64,000 bases of DNA from Methylophaga sp. (GCA_002696735.1 NZSL01000007.1:383175-447174), one strand, 5' to 3'; positions 45,298-55,005 are shown, numbered from the stretch's first letter. The notes: a model not told the origin generated them from the letters alone. Program-made: numbers and translations.

Positions 45298-46170
45298 TTA
45301 GAGTCTGAAACGGTACTGATAATCGGCTAATGGCTCCAGATTACCCGTTTGATAGGTATCCACCACAACCGTGCCATCCTGCATCAGACTTAAAATCCGA
45401 TACATTGCTTGATGGTGGCTTTCATCTGGAATTTTGGTGCGTTCTAACGCCGGGATATGTAAGTAATGTACGCCGTTTAATTCTAATGAGTGGTTTACCC
45501 GTGGCATATCCATATGTAAATCGCCGGAGATTACTGCGCGTACATTTGATTGGCTAATGACTTCTGTTACAAAACCTGGGTGACTGATGCCTTTATCAGG
45601 ATTTTCTTTAAAAACACCTTGTTGAGCACCATGCACCACCAACATCACCGGTTTAGGTGCCAGTCGGCCGACTTCACTTTTTAACCAGGCAATTCCATCA
45701 TCATTAAAGTCGCGGCCAAAATCTGGCGAGGCCAGTATCAGCGCCACACTATCAAGCTCAAGCGTATATCGAGTACTGTCGATGGTGGTTTTACCCTGAT
45801 TCCACAAATTGGCAAAGCTTAAAAATCGCTCTGTGGTACTGCCGTGCTCTTCGTTGCCCATAATAGGATAAAACGGTAGATTCAACGCTTGTAATACCGG
45901 CGTGGCCTGTTCGTATTGCACCAACGTTCCTTTATGGGCGATATCTCCTACGCCAACAGCAAACGTCAGATCCAAGCTTGGAATAAGTTGATTGATATCT
46001 GCCACGGCAGCTGCCATATTTGGAAACTTGGCTTCGGGCTTTGGCTCTGCATCACCTAACACCACAAAGCGCAGCTCTGCTGTGTTGGCAGGCTCTTTAC
46101 TACAGCCCATGATCAAGACCATACCCAGTAGTAACAAGCTGCTTAATGTTAATTTGGATAACAATTTCAT
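45298..46170 (-). CDS. Calcineurin-like metallophosphoesterase lipoprotein
   Basis: A 290-residue exported lipoprotein (lipobox LIMGC, about Cys23) with the binuclear phosphoesterase fold: FVVLGDAEPK, VGVGDIAHKG, PIMGNEEHG, MLVVHGAQQG and the terminal SGDLHMDMP. It would act in the periplasm on a phosphate ester; the substrate is unknown. AGGGA precedes the ATG. It lies 48 nt after the AraC-type gene, last of a minus-strand run that starts next to the Pho-controlled operon. Confidence 0.85.
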   Translation of the reverse strand: MKLLSKLTLSSLLLLGMVLIMGCSKEPANTAELRFVVLGDAEPKPEAKFPNMAAAVADINQLIPSLDLTFAVGVGDIAHKGTLVQYEQATPVLQALNLPFYPIMGNEEHGSTTERFLSFANLWNQGKTTIDSTRYTLELDSVALILASPDFGRDFNDDGIAWLKSEVGRLAPKPVMLVVHGAQQGVFKENPDKGISHPGFVTEVISQSNVRAVISGDLHMDMPRVNHSLELNGVHYLHIPALERTKIPDESHHQAMYRILSLMQDGTVVVDTYQTGNLEPLADYQYRFRL

Positions 46171-46218
46171 TCTTTTTCCCTAACGGTAATTTGAAAAGCT
46201 TGGCAATCAGGTGGTGAT

Positions 46219-47244
46219 TCAGAACAAGGTATATGGTGACAGCCCCGTCCAGCGTTTAAAGGCACGGCGGTAGTTATTCATATCATTGAATCGAAGATAT
46301 TCGGCGATTTGCTGGTTATTGAAGTGCTTGACCTGAAACAGATAAATGGCGGTATTTTTTCGTGCCATGTCAATTTGCTGCTGAAAAGTGGTGTGATGCT
46401 TTTTTAATTTTCGTTTCATTGACGCGGGACTGATGCCAAACGCGGCTGAGACTTTTTCCAAATTAAGTGGTTGTCGAATATGCGATTGAATATAGTCGTA
46501 AAGCTGATCAATAAAGCTTTGGGGGCTATGCAGTGATAACAGCTGTTTATGAGCTTCTTTTAGTGCTCCGTGAATACTGAGCTGTGAAGTGTTTGGCCAG
46601 GGTTTATCCAGCAGTTCAATGGGCAATCGCATGCAGTTCATTTGCTGTTCAAAGGCTAGGTTCTGCCCCATATTGACCCAATATTGTTCAATATAAGTCG
46701 GTTCTGCATAAGTAAATTCACAACGCCAGGGCATTTTCTCTTTTGATAACCAGGACACCATTGAGATAAAGGCGGTCATGTGCGCTTCAATCAGAAACTG
46801 CTGTTGCTCTTGACTGCCAGTTGCGTCTTGCCAGAATAGAAATAACTCTTCTTCGTTGGTATAAAAACGTGGGGTAAATAGCGGCGATAAAATGGCGTGA
46901 AACTCACTGATAATGTCTATCGCCTGACGCAGGTTACTGACCAGCTGTAAGGCCTGACTCGCCGCACCGAAGCAGCCTGGCCATAAGCGTTGACCATACA
47001 AAAAACTGGTGTCATCGGCGTTGACTAATTTTCGGCAATTATTGATGAGCGTGAGGTATTGATCTGGACTGATACTTTTTTCTGCCAATCTGAAATCTTC
47101 AAGTTGAATACGGGTGCTTCTCAACAATTGACGACTATCGACCTCGCGTGACAAAGCTAACTCAACCAAAACTGCAGGTTGATAATGGGCAGCAATGCAC
47201 GCTGTGTCTATTTCATAGCCAAGCGTTTTAATGGGCGGCGTCAT
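46219..47244 (-). CDS. AraC-family transcriptional regulator
   Basis: A 341-residue regulator of the AraC/OruR type. The N-terminal arabinose-binding-like half (about residues 20-210) is followed by the double helix-turn-helix: LEKVSAAFGISPASMKRKLK and the conserved second motif NQQIAEYLRFNDMNNYRRAF-KRWTG. Its ligand is unknown. It follows the GGDEF gene by only 4 nt, so both are co-transcribed. Confidence 0.9.
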   Translation of the reverse strand: MTPPIKTLGYEIDTACIAAHYQPAVLVELALSREVDSRQLLRSTRIQLEDFRLAEKSISPDQYLTLINNCRKLVNADDTSFLYGQRLWPGCFGAASQALQLVSNLRQAIDIISEFHAILSPLFTPRFYTNEEELFLFWQDATGSQEQQQFLIEAHMTAFISMVSWLSKEKMPWRCEFTYAEPTYIEQYWVNMGQNLAFEQQMNCMRLPIELLDKPWPNTSQLSIHGALKEAHKQLLSLHSPQSFIDQLYDYIQSHIRQPLNLEKVSAAFGISPASMKRKLKKHHTTFQQQIDMARKNTAIYLFQVKHFNNQQIAEYLRFNDMNNYRRAFKRWTGLSPYTLF

Positions 47245-47248
47245 TTGC

Positions 47249-48163
47249 TTAGGTGGCGTTTGAAAGTTGCTGTCTGGTTTTACTGATTTCTAGATTGAGA
47301 CGTTTAATCAAAGAATCCGAATCATCCGTTCTCGCCATGGTGGTGACCACCGTGGCTGATAAATACACCCGTTGATGATGTTCGCGAGTTCGATAGGCAA
47401 AGCTGGAAACAGCGTTTTGTAAATCAATGCTCATCTGCTGCGCATCGTGTTCAGAGGTATTATGTAATAACACCACAAAGCGATCACCGGCCAAACGGCA
47501 GATCAGATCTTCATCACGCAGATTGAGCAGTAATAGCTGACAGATAAGCTGCAAAATATGATCACTTTCTGCTGCGCCATAGAGACGGTTAATCATATTA
47601 AAGTTATCCAGATCAACGGCAATTAGAGCAAGTGGTTGCTGGAGTTTTTTACTTTCAGCCAAAGAGAGTTTTAATTGTTTTTTCAGATAGGCGGCGCCCC
47701 CCACTGGGATCAGTTTGTCGAATAGGCGATGTTCACGAAAGTACCGCTCACGCTTGACCATTTGTGCACTGATGGCGATTTCTTCTTGATGCCAGTGATA
47801 GATACCAACACTTAACAGTATTAAAGCGATAGGGATAGGTAAGCTTTCTAACCAGTTATGCCAGATGAGCGACGATGGCATACGGATAAACTCATCCGCT
47901 ACATCCATTGACCATGAAAACACAATGGCACATAAGCCGAGTGCCAGTAATTGGGTCACTCTGCCTGCCGGTCGACTGCGTAATAACAGCGCCAGCCAGA
48001 ATAAAGCCAGAATGACCATTCCCCCTTCTGAAAAGACATCCAGCCAACTAATTTCAACTGTGGGTTTCAGGTCCCCCCACACACTAATAATCAGTAAACC
48101 AATGCCAATAGCTATAGCGAGGCCATAAGAATAACAAGTCTGTAAAAAAGCTCTTTTTTTCAT
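47249..48163 (-). CDS. Membrane GGDEF protein with degenerate active site
   Basis: A 304-residue protein with about four N-terminal transmembrane segments (residues 12-150, short MASE-like module) and a C-terminal GGDEF domain starting LALIAVDLDNFNMIN. The signature motif is AGDRF instead of GGDEF, losing the catalytic acidic pair, so it is probably not a cyclase; the inhibitory RxxD is also not in place. It may bind c-di-GMP or act as a membrane sensor. First gene of the minus-strand run GGDEF-AraC-metallophosphoesterase. Confidence 0.85.
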   Translation of the reverse strand: MKKRAFLQTCYSYGLAIAIGIGLLIISVWGDLKPTVEISWLDVFSEGGMVILALFWLALLLRSRPAGRVTQLLALGLCAIVFSWSMDVADEFIRMPSSLIWHNWLESLPIPIALILLSVGIYHWHQEEIAISAQMVKRERYFREHRLFDKLIPVGGAAYLKKQLKLSLAESKKLQQPLALIAVDLDNFNMINRLYGAAESDHILQLICQLLLLNLRDEDLICRLAGDRFVVLLHNTSEHDAQQMSIDLQNAVSSFAYRTREHHQRVYLSATVVTTMARTDDSDSLIKRLNLEISKTRQQLSNAT

Positions 48164-48224
48164 TGATTTAGCCGACTTTTAAAATGCGTTATAGGTTTGT
48201 TTTCGGCGAAACTACGCTACAAAA

Positions 48225-48242
48225 ATGACAACTTCATTACAT
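48225..48242 (-). promoter_or_regulatory. Degenerate Pho-box-like sequence facing the GGDEF-AraC-phosphoesterase genes
   Basis: Read on the minus strand, ATGTAAT-GAAG-TTGTCAT matches the CTGTCAT-N4-CTGTCAT consensus at 5 and 6 of 7 positions. A -10 is not clear. Confidence 0.3.
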
Positions 48243-48462
48243 ATAAGGCAGTCAAATCAGCTCACAAAAAGTTGAATTATTTTCTCCAATAAACGCTGAT
48301 TTTTTTTGCTAAACATAAATTAACCAATTGAATTAATAGAACATTTACTTCTTTAAAATTGCCTTCCTGGTTTTTAAAAACAATACATCCCTCAGTCAAA
48401 TGAGCTCTAAACAGCACCAACCATGCTTATAAGTCATTGATTTTTAGTATTTTTATTTTTAG

Positions 48463-48496
48463 CTGTCATCGATCTGTCATTTACCATCCCTAGACT
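48463..48496 (+). promoter_or_regulatory. Pho box and -10 element of the phytase operon
   Basis: CTGTCAT-CGAT-CTGTCAT (48463-48480) matches both 7-bp halves of the PhoB binding consensus perfectly. TAGACT at 48491-48496, 10 nt downstream, fits the usual spacing at which the Pho box replaces the -35. The receptor ATG follows at 48533. Confidence 0.88.
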
Positions 48497-48532
48497 TGCC
48501 GCCATCCACCACTATGACAACAAGGGTAGGTA

Positions 48533-51034
48533 ATGAAATTGACAGTAGAAACCAGAGAGCGGCCAACTCATAAACTCAGTCTGATTGCGTTGAGCATCGC
48601 GAGCGTTTTCAGTAATGGTGCTTTTGCCGCTGATGAAATCAATATGGAAAAGGTGCAGGTTTTCGGTCAAGCCGTACAGATTGATAAAGCGCTGAATGAA
48701 CAACGTAATTCAAACAGTATTGAAAGCGTGGTTCACGCCGATGGTATTGGTCAATTACCGGATGATAATGCTGCCGAAGCTTTGCAACGTTTGCCCGGTG
48801 TTTCAGTTGAAAATGATCAGGGTGAAGGACGTTTTGTCACAGTGCGAGGTCTGGCACCGGAGTTAAATGCTGTCACGATCAACGGGACCAATATCCCTTC
48901 ACCAGAGGATGGCACACGTGCCGTAGCATTAGACGTCTTACCCAGCGAGCTGATTCAGTCACTCTCTGTGGTGAAAACGTTGACACCAGATATGGATGCC
49001 AACTCTCTTGGTGGTACGGTCAATGTCAGAAGCTTATCGGCGTTTGATCATGATGGTTTGTTTTATACCCTCTCCGCTGAAGGTAGCTATGACGACAATA
49101 CCGATCAAACCAGTCCCAAAGGATCTGGTGCCTTCAGTAATATCTTTAGTATTGGCGAAGGCGTTGATAATTTTGGCGTTGCGGCGGCTCTGAGCTGGCA
49201 AAAACGGGATTTTGGTTCGGATAATGTGGAAACCGGTGGTGCTTGGGATTTTGATGGGAGCCCACGTTTAGGAGAGCTGGAACAGCGTGATTATGATATC
49301 ACCCGTGAACGGCTGGGCCTTGGCGTTAACTTTGATTACAAAGCGGATATCCATACCAACTATTATCTGCGAACCCTATTCAGCCAGTTTACCGATACTG
49401 AAACGCGTAATGCAGCGGGTATGGAGTTTGCCGATCCCCTACTCCCCAATGAGTCCGGTGACGGTGCTGAAGGTTTTCGTGAAGTAAAAGATCGTAAAGA
49501 AACCCAAGAAATCCAGTCTTATGTCTTTGGTGGTGAAAAAACTATCGACTTGTGGACAATCAATGGACAAGTTGGTTACAGCCGTGCGAGTGAAGATTCA
49601 CCCGGCCATATTGCCGGTGCAAAATTTGTCGGGGATTTTGATGGTGTTGGCTATGGCAGTACTTCAAAACCCACACTGAATGCTGGTGCAGATTATTATG
49701 ATCCCAACAGTTTTGAATTAGATAGCGTGGAATGGGAAGAGCAAAAAACCACCGATACTGAAAAAAACATCAAGTTTGATCTTGCCAGAGACTTTGATTT
49801 AAAAGGTTATGCATCACAAATAAAATTTGGTGGCAAATTATCACGTCGTGAAAAAGATAATGATTTAGAGGCTTGGGAATTTGAAGATTTCGGCAGCAAT
49901 GACACCAGTCTTGCTGCATATAGTGCTGGCAATGTGGATTATAGTTTGAATCAATTTGGTAACGGCATCAGTAGCTCGGCTGTTGAGGCGTTACTGAACA
50001 AATTGAATAAAGCCGATAACGTTAACGAAGAAGAATCACGTATTAACGATTATGTGATGAACGAGGACATTAACTCAGCCTATGTCATGAACACCCTGGA
50101 TTTGGATGAGTGGACCATCATTGCCGGTTTGCGATACGAAGGGACGCGTTTTAAAGCCAAAGGGACTGGCATCAGAGACGACGAGTTTGAAACTATCTCC
50201 AGTAAAAACAGCTACAACCATTGGTTGCCTGGTTTACACGGTACTTATTATCTAGATGATAAAACACAAATTCGGGCGGCCTGGACCAATAGCGTGGTTC
50301 GTCCGACCTTTGAAGCACTGGCTCCAGGGTTCTCAATTGAAAGTGGCGACAGTGCCAGCTTTGGTAATCCTGACTTAGATCCGATGACATCGAAAAACCT
50401 GGATCTCGGCATTGAACATTACATGGGTCGTGCGGGTGCGGTTTCTGCCTATGTTTTCTATAAAGATATATCCGACTTTGTGTATAACACCGATGTGTCT
50501 GGCACTGGCCTATTCGCTGACTTTGATGAAGCGGTGACATTTGCCAATGGTGATTCAGCTGAGGTCTACGGCATCGAACTCGCCTATTCCCAAAAGCTCA
50601 GTTGGTTACCTGCCCCCTGGAATGGCCTTTTAGTGGGTGCTAATGCGACCTTCAGTCAATCCGATGCTGAAATCGAAGGGCTTGGACAAACACGTAGCAT
50701 TGATCTGCCCGGCCAATCAAAACAAGTGGGTAATCTGATGATCGGGTGGGAAAACGACAAGCTGAGCATGCGTTTATCGACCAACTATAAATCGTCTTAT
50801 TTATCTGAAGTAGCCGCTATCGATGATGAAGCACTGGATCAATATGTGGACTCACAAGTGTTTTTGGATTTCGGCGCCAGCTATTTCTTAACTAAAAATG
50901 CTCAAATCAGTCTGGAAGTGAAAAATATCACTGACGAAAGTTTCTATGTCTACAACCGCAGCAGTTCATATAACGCGCAATATGAAGAATACGGTCCGAC
51001 CATCAAGCTTGGTTTTACATTAACCAATTTCTAA
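48533..51034 (+). CDS. TonB-dependent receptor, probable phytate/organophosphate transporter
   Basis: An 833-residue outer-membrane receptor. A signal peptide (cleaved about residue 33, NGAFA-ADE) precedes a TonB-box-like EKVQVFG, a plug domain (IGQLPDDNAAEALQRLPGVS, RFVTVRGLAPELNAVTING) at about 60-180 and a beta-barrel ending in the usual terminal aromatic (GFTLTNF). It belongs to the Xanthomonas/Caulobacter-type receptor subgroup used for carbohydrates and other large solutes. It is first in the Pho-box operon with phytase, ExbB, ExbD, TonB and PhoX, which indicates organophosphate rather than iron uptake. Confidence 0.92.
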   Translation: MKLTVETRERPTHKLSLIALSIASVFSNGAFAADEINMEKVQVFGQAVQIDKALNEQRNSNSIESVVHADGIGQLPDDNAAEALQRLPGVSVENDQGEGRFVTVRGLAPELNAVTINGTNIPSPEDGTRAVALDVLPSELIQSLSVVKTLTPDMDANSLGGTVNVRSLSAFDHDGLFYTLSAEGSYDDNTDQTSPKGSGAFSNIFSIGEGVDNFGVAAALSWQKRDFGSDNVETGGAWDFDGSPRLGELEQRDYDITRERLGLGVNFDYKADIHTNYYLRTLFSQFTDTETRNAAGMEFADPLLPNESGDGAEGFREVKDRKETQEIQSYVFGGEKTIDLWTINGQVGYSRASEDSPGHIAGAKFVGDFDGVGYGSTSKPTLNAGADYYDPNSFELDSVEWEEQKTTDTEKNIKFDLARDFDLKGYASQIKFGGKLSRREKDNDLEAWEFEDFGSNDTSLAAYSAGNVDYSLNQFGNGISSSAVEALLNKLNKADNVNEEESRINDYVMNEDINSAYVMNTLDLDEWTIIAGLRYEGTRFKAKGTGIRDDEFETISSKNSYNHWLPGLHGTYYLDDKTQIRAAWTNSVVRPTFEALAPGFSIESGDSASFGNPDLDPMTSKNLDLGIEHYMGRAGAVSAYVFYKDISDFVYNTDVSGTGLFADFDEAVTFANGDSAEVYGIELAYSQKLSWLPAPWNGLLVGANATFSQSDAEIEGLGQTRSIDLPGQSKQVGNLMIGWENDKLSMRLSTNYKSSYLSEVAAIDDEALDQYVDSQVFLDFGASYFLTKNAQISLEVKNITDESFYVYNRSSSYNAQYEEYGPTIKLGFTLTNF

Positions 51035-51067
51035 ACCATCTTGATTATCAACTTTAAAGTGAAGCAA

Positions 51068-52996
51068 ATGAAAAAAAACCAATTCAAGCTAAAACTGACC
51101 GCATTGGCGTCTTGCATGATGATGACAACCTCACTTACGGTCATGGCAGAGGCTGAACTGCTGTCTATTTCAAGTAATAGCCAGCCAATTGAAGCCGCCC
51201 AACTGTTAACTCAACCTCAAATAATGCCTAAGGCCGATAGCCTGCTGTCTTATGAACATAAGGGCATTGTTATTGAGGATAAACAAGGCCGGCAACTCAG
51301 TCTGTTAAAAGGTAATTTTGGCAGTATTGACCATAGATTAGTTCAAAAAGGCCTGTTACTGGCTACGGTAGATGTGGATCGTCAGCAAGCCATGGTGACG
51401 GTATTTGATAAAACCGCCCAAAACTGGAATCAACCCGTTTATATACCGCAACCGGCTTTTAAGATTGATGGTGTCTGCCTGTATCAGGATGAAGCCCATA
51501 ATGGCTTTTTGTTTCTAGTGGGCGAAGAAGGTCATGGTGAGCAATGGTTGGTTTCTGACGCGACCAATTCAGTAGCACAGCCAAAATTAATCCGTCGCTT
51601 GAGCACGCCTCCCAATAGTGAATATTGTCAGGTCGATGATAAACAATCATTGATGTATATCAACGAAGAAAACGTCGGTATCTGGGCCTACCAGGCACAT
51701 CCTGAGGCAGATCTCATCCGTGATCCTGTCGCATTAATGAAACCCTTTGGAGAGTTATCTCAAAGTGCGGCGGGAATGGCATTGGTACCTGGTGGATTAC
51801 TGGTACTCGATTCAGAAGCTAAGACATTACATGCCTATCAAAATAACGATGGCGTTTGGCATTCGCTTGCAAGCTACCCATTAACCAACCTATCGGATCC
51901 AGAAAATATCAGTGCTCGGCTAAACGATAAAAAATTAACCATTCGCATTAAACACGATGACGGTCTGGCAACCTTCAGCCTGCCCTGGAATTATCAAGAC
52001 ACTGCTCAAGCAGCGACGATTCCAGTGATTAAACCTCAACTACAAACTGATCCCGTGCCGAGTTTAGGTGATGCAGCGGATGATCCGGCCATTTGGGTTA
52101 ATCCAAAAAACCCTCAACAAAGTCTGATTTTAGGCACTGATAAACAAGGTGGTTTAGTGGTGTATGACTTGAAAGGGAAAACGCAACAACACCTGGCGGT
52201 GGGTCGGGTGAACAATGTCGATGTGCGAGCTGGTTTTAACTTGAACGGCCAAAAAATTGATTTAGCCGTCGCCAGTAATCGTGACCACAACTCGTTACAT
52301 GTGTTTGCCATTGCCCCTTCCTCGGGAGTTGTCAGTGAATTAGGACAGGTGCCAACGGCAAGTCAGGATATTTATGGCTTGTGTATGTATAAAAATCAGG
52401 CCGGTGATATTTACACCATTGTGAATGACAAAGATGGACGCTTTTTCCAATATCGCATGCAGGATAACCACGGCAAGATTGATGCTGAACTGGTACGTGA
52501 ATTTAGCGTGGGCTCACAACCCGAAGGCTGTGTCGCGGATGATAAAAATCATCGTTTGTTTGTCGGTGAAGAAAATAATGCCGTTTGGGTGTTGGATGCC
52601 CGTGCAGATAAAGCATCAACGTTAACGGAAGTCATTGCAGACGGTGACCATCTTAAAGCGGACATAGAAGGTCTCAGCTTGTATCAAACGCAGCAAGAGA
52701 ATTATCTGGTGATCTCCAGCCAGGGTAATGATAGTTACGTCGTAATCGATGCACTCCCCCCATTTGCTTACCGTGGTGTTTTCCGGGTTGGCTTTAATAC
52801 CGATGCAGGCATTGATGGTGTTTCGGAAACCGATGGTCTGGATGTCACCAGCGTCAATCTGGGTGAACCATGGCATCAAGGCATGTTGGTGGTACAAGAC
52901 GGACGCAACCGGATGCCGGTAGACAATCAAAATTTCAAATATGTGCCTTGGTCAGATATCGCTGACCAACTTGGCCTTTCTGCGAATAAAAAATAA
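51068..52996 (+). CDS. Beta-propeller phytase (two-domain form)
   Basis: A 642-residue exported enzyme that releases phosphate from phytate in a calcium-dependent way. A signal peptide (to about VMA-EAE) is followed by a less conserved propeller-like first half (about 40-325) and a typical beta-propeller phytase second half starting DAADDPAIWVNPKNPQQSLI and including GTDKQGGLVVYDL, VASNRDHNSLHVF and NDKDGRFFQY. Two-domain phytases of this build are known from other bacteria. ATG at 51068, 33 nt after the receptor gene; no terminator between them. Confidence 0.93.
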   Translation: MKKNQFKLKLTALASCMMMTTSLTVMAEAELLSISSNSQPIEAAQLLTQPQIMPKADSLLSYEHKGIVIEDKQGRQLSLLKGNFGSIDHRLVQKGLLLATVDVDRQQAMVTVFDKTAQNWNQPVYIPQPAFKIDGVCLYQDEAHNGFLFLVGEEGHGEQWLVSDATNSVAQPKLIRRLSTPPNSEYCQVDDKQSLMYINEENVGIWAYQAHPEADLIRDPVALMKPFGELSQSAAGMALVPGGLLVLDSEAKTLHAYQNNDGVWHSLASYPLTNLSDPENISARLNDKKLTIRIKHDDGLATFSLPWNYQDTAQAATIPVIKPQLQTDPVPSLGDAADDPAIWVNPKNPQQSLILGTDKQGGLVVYDLKGKTQQHLAVGRVNNVDVRAGFNLNGQKIDLAVASNRDHNSLHVFAIAPSSGVVSELGQVPTASQDIYGLCMYKNQAGDIYTIVNDKDGRFFQYRMQDNHGKIDAELVREFSVGSQPEGCVADDKNHRLFVGEENNAVWVLDARADKASTLTEVIADGDHLKADIEGLSLYQTQQENYLVISSQGNDSYVVIDALPPFAYRGVFRVGFNTDAGIDGVSETDGLDVTSVNLGEPWHQGMLVVQDGRNRMPVDNQNFKYVPWSDIADQLGLSANKK

Positions 52997-53005
52997 GGAG
53001 TCATC

Positions 53006-53707
53006 ATGGAATCTTCAATGCATGAAATGACCATGTGGGGCTTGGTGAGTGAAGCCAGTCTGCTGGTAAAAATCGTAATGATTATTCTGGTTTTAGCCTC
53101 TATGGTGAGTTGGTATTTAATTATCTGGCGGTCCAGGGTATTGGGCCGTTTGGAAAAACAAAATCGCCAATTCCAGCTACGGTTCAGACAAACAGCAGAT
53201 CTCACGAAGCTGGACTCGACTGCAAATAACCAGACTGTTTACCAAGCACTTCCGGCTATTTATCAAGCAGGTTTATTGGAATATGAAAAATATCGCCAAC
53301 TCGATGCGCTCCCCCAGGATGAGATTGTCGAGAATGTCGAACGGGCCATGCTGGTCAATATTGGTGAACAGGAAGTCGAGTTGGAAAAAGGGCTTTCTTA
53401 TTTAGCCACTATCGGTTCGGTCAGTCCCTATATCGGTCTGTTTGGCACTGTGTGGGGCATTATGAATTCGTTTATCGGTTTGTCTCAAGTTGAGCAAGCG
53501 ACCTTAAATACCGTTGCACCGGGTATTGCTGAGGCCCTTATCGCCACAGCAATTGGCTTGTTCGCTGCGATACCGGCGGTAGTGGCTTACAACCAATTGA
53601 GCAAACGTGCCGGATCATTAAGCACACGTTATTACCATTTTGGTAATGAATTTATTACCCGGTTGCAGCGTGTGTTGCACCGCACACCATTAGCTAAAGT
53701 TGCGTGA
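53006..53707 (+). CDS. exbB: ExbB/TolQ-like proton channel subunit
   Basis: A 233-residue MotA/TolQ/ExbB-family inner-membrane protein: one helix near residues 20-42, then two helices after YLATIGSVSPYIGLFGTVWG (the family signature, about 130-155 and 170-195). With ExbD it uses the proton gradient to energise TonB. AAGGAG precedes the ATG; only 9 nt separate it from the phytase gene. Confidence 0.92.
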   Translation: MESSMHEMTMWGLVSEASLLVKIVMIILVLASMVSWYLIIWRSRVLGRLEKQNRQFQLRFRQTADLTKLDSTANNQTVYQALPAIYQAGLLEYEKYRQLDALPQDEIVENVERAMLVNIGEQEVELEKGLSYLATIGSVSPYIGLFGTVWGIMNSFIGLSQVEQATLNTVAPGIAEALIATAIGLFAAIPAVVAYNQLSKRAGSLSTRYYHFGNEFITRLQRVLHRTPLAKVA

Positions 53708-53714
53708 ATTCATC

Positions 53715-54164
53715 ATGATAAGAAAACCTGTTACCAAACACGCCCTCAAAGCTGAAATGAATGTGGTGCCCTATATCGATGTCATGCTGGTACTGCTGGT
53801 CATCTTTATGGTTACTGCACCCTTGCTGGTGCAAGGCGTCAAACTTGAACTGCCTAAAGTCGCAGCCAAAGCGTTACCAACAGATAGTCAAAAAACCATT
53901 TTGAGTTTATCTGTGGTGGCTGATGGGAGTTATTACTGGAATGTCGGTTCTGAGGTGGACATCAAATCACGCTCTGATCAGGCGGTAACATTGGATGAGA
54001 TGGTCATAAAAATTGACCAGATCAGATTGCAACATCCTGATTTGCTTTTCTTTATTCGGGGTGACAAAGCAACAGATTATGCGTCAGTGGTCAAAGCCAT
54101 CGCGGCATTGCAACAAGTCGGCATCGAAGATATCGGACTGATCACGGAGTCACCCGATGACTGA
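53715..54164 (+). CDS. exbD: ExbD/TolR-like subunit
   Basis: A 149-residue protein with a single N-terminal helix preceded by the conserved NVVPYIDVMLVLLVIFMVTA, including the proton-carrying Asp, and a periplasmic C-terminal domain. Partner of ExbB. I use the ATG at 53715 (an in-frame TTG at 53700 overlaps exbB). It overlaps the tonB start by 8 nt. Confidence 0.92.
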   Translation: MIRKPVTKHALKAEMNVVPYIDVMLVLLVIFMVTAPLLVQGVKLELPKVAAKALPTDSQKTILSLSVVADGSYYWNVGSEVDIKSRSDQAVTLDEMVIKIDQIRLQHPDLLFFIRGDKATDYASVVKAIAALQQVGIEDIGLITESPDD

Positions 54165-55005
54165 TGTAGGATTTTATGATGACCGTTTTATCAATCCACC
54201 AGCCGAGAATGCCGGATTAAGTACATCAGCATTATTACTGGTCGGTTTATTTCATCTGGCCATGGCGGGATTGTTATTAAACTCATGGACACCTGCTCAG
54301 CAGGATGAGCCCAAACTGAGTACGATTAAAATTCAAATGTTAAGGCTGTCAAAGCCTGCCCCTGAAATCAAACCGGTTGAGCCGGTTCCGCTGACTATCC
54401 CGGAACCGACTCAACCTGTGTTTGACCCCCCACCCGTGGTACAAAAAACTGAACCAACACCCGTGGTTCAGAATGAACTGGCTTTTAAACGGGTTGAAGA
54501 AAATCCGATACCTGAGAAAGTTATACCAAAACCTATCAAGCAAAAGCAGGCTGAGCCAGAGAAAAAGATCGTCGAAAAAATGATTGAACAACCTGAAAAA
54601 AAGCGTGTTCAGCCCACCGCTAAACCGACTAAACCAGCCTTAGCGCAGCAAACAAAAAAGACCGATAGCGCTGCGAAGACACCGGTTAAGCAGGATGTGA
54701 TCGCAAGCGCTGAGGCTAGTGAGCCCTTTTCGGTCGAGCGCTATAAACCAATAGAAAAACAGGCTCCAGAATATCCTCGTGGCGCATTACGAAAAGGCCT
54801 GGAAGGTGATTGCACGGTACGTTATACCGTCAATACCCAAGGTAAAGTGGAAACACCTGAAGTCCTGGCAAACTGCCACCCATTGTTTAAAAAGCCGTCT
54901 TTAGAAGCCGCCAAAACCTTTCGATACTCACCCAGAATGGTGAATGGAAATGCGGTAGCCGTGAATAACGTACTTAATACTTTTGAATATCGTATCAACC
55001 AATGA
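54157..55005 (+). CDS. tonB: TonB-family energy transducer
   Basis: A 282-residue TonB. One helix (about residues 25-43, LLLVGLFHLAMAGLLLNSW), a long Pro/Glu/Lys-rich spacer spanning the periplasm (about 60-185, with repeats of PEP/KPT type) and the C-terminal TonB fold beginning APEYPRGALRKGLEGDCTVR. It transmits energy to the TonB-dependent receptor encoded in the same operon. It overlaps exbD by 8 nt and phoX by 4 nt. Confidence 0.92.
   Translation: MTDVGFYDDRFINPPAENAGLSTSALLLVGLFHLAMAGLLLNSWTPAQQDEPKLSTIKIQMLRLSKPAPEIKPVEPVPLTIPEPTQPVFDPPPVVQKTEPTPVVQNELAFKRVEENPIPEKVIPKPIKQKQAEPEKKIVEKMIEQPEKKRVQPTAKPTKPALAQQTKKTDSAAKTPVKQDVIASAEASEPFSVERYKPIEKQAPEYPRGALRKGLEGDCTVRYTVNTQGKVETPEVLANCHPLFKKPSLEAAKTFRYSPRMVNGNAVAVNNVLNTFEYRINQ

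Larger units (their letters stand above)
48164..48532. other. Divergent intergenic region carrying Pho boxes
   Basis: 369 AT-rich bases between the GGDEF gene (minus) and the TonB-dependent receptor gene (plus). No gene is seen. It carries a strong Pho box with -10 near the receptor and a weaker Pho-box-like sequence on the other strand (listed separately). Confidence 0.7.
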
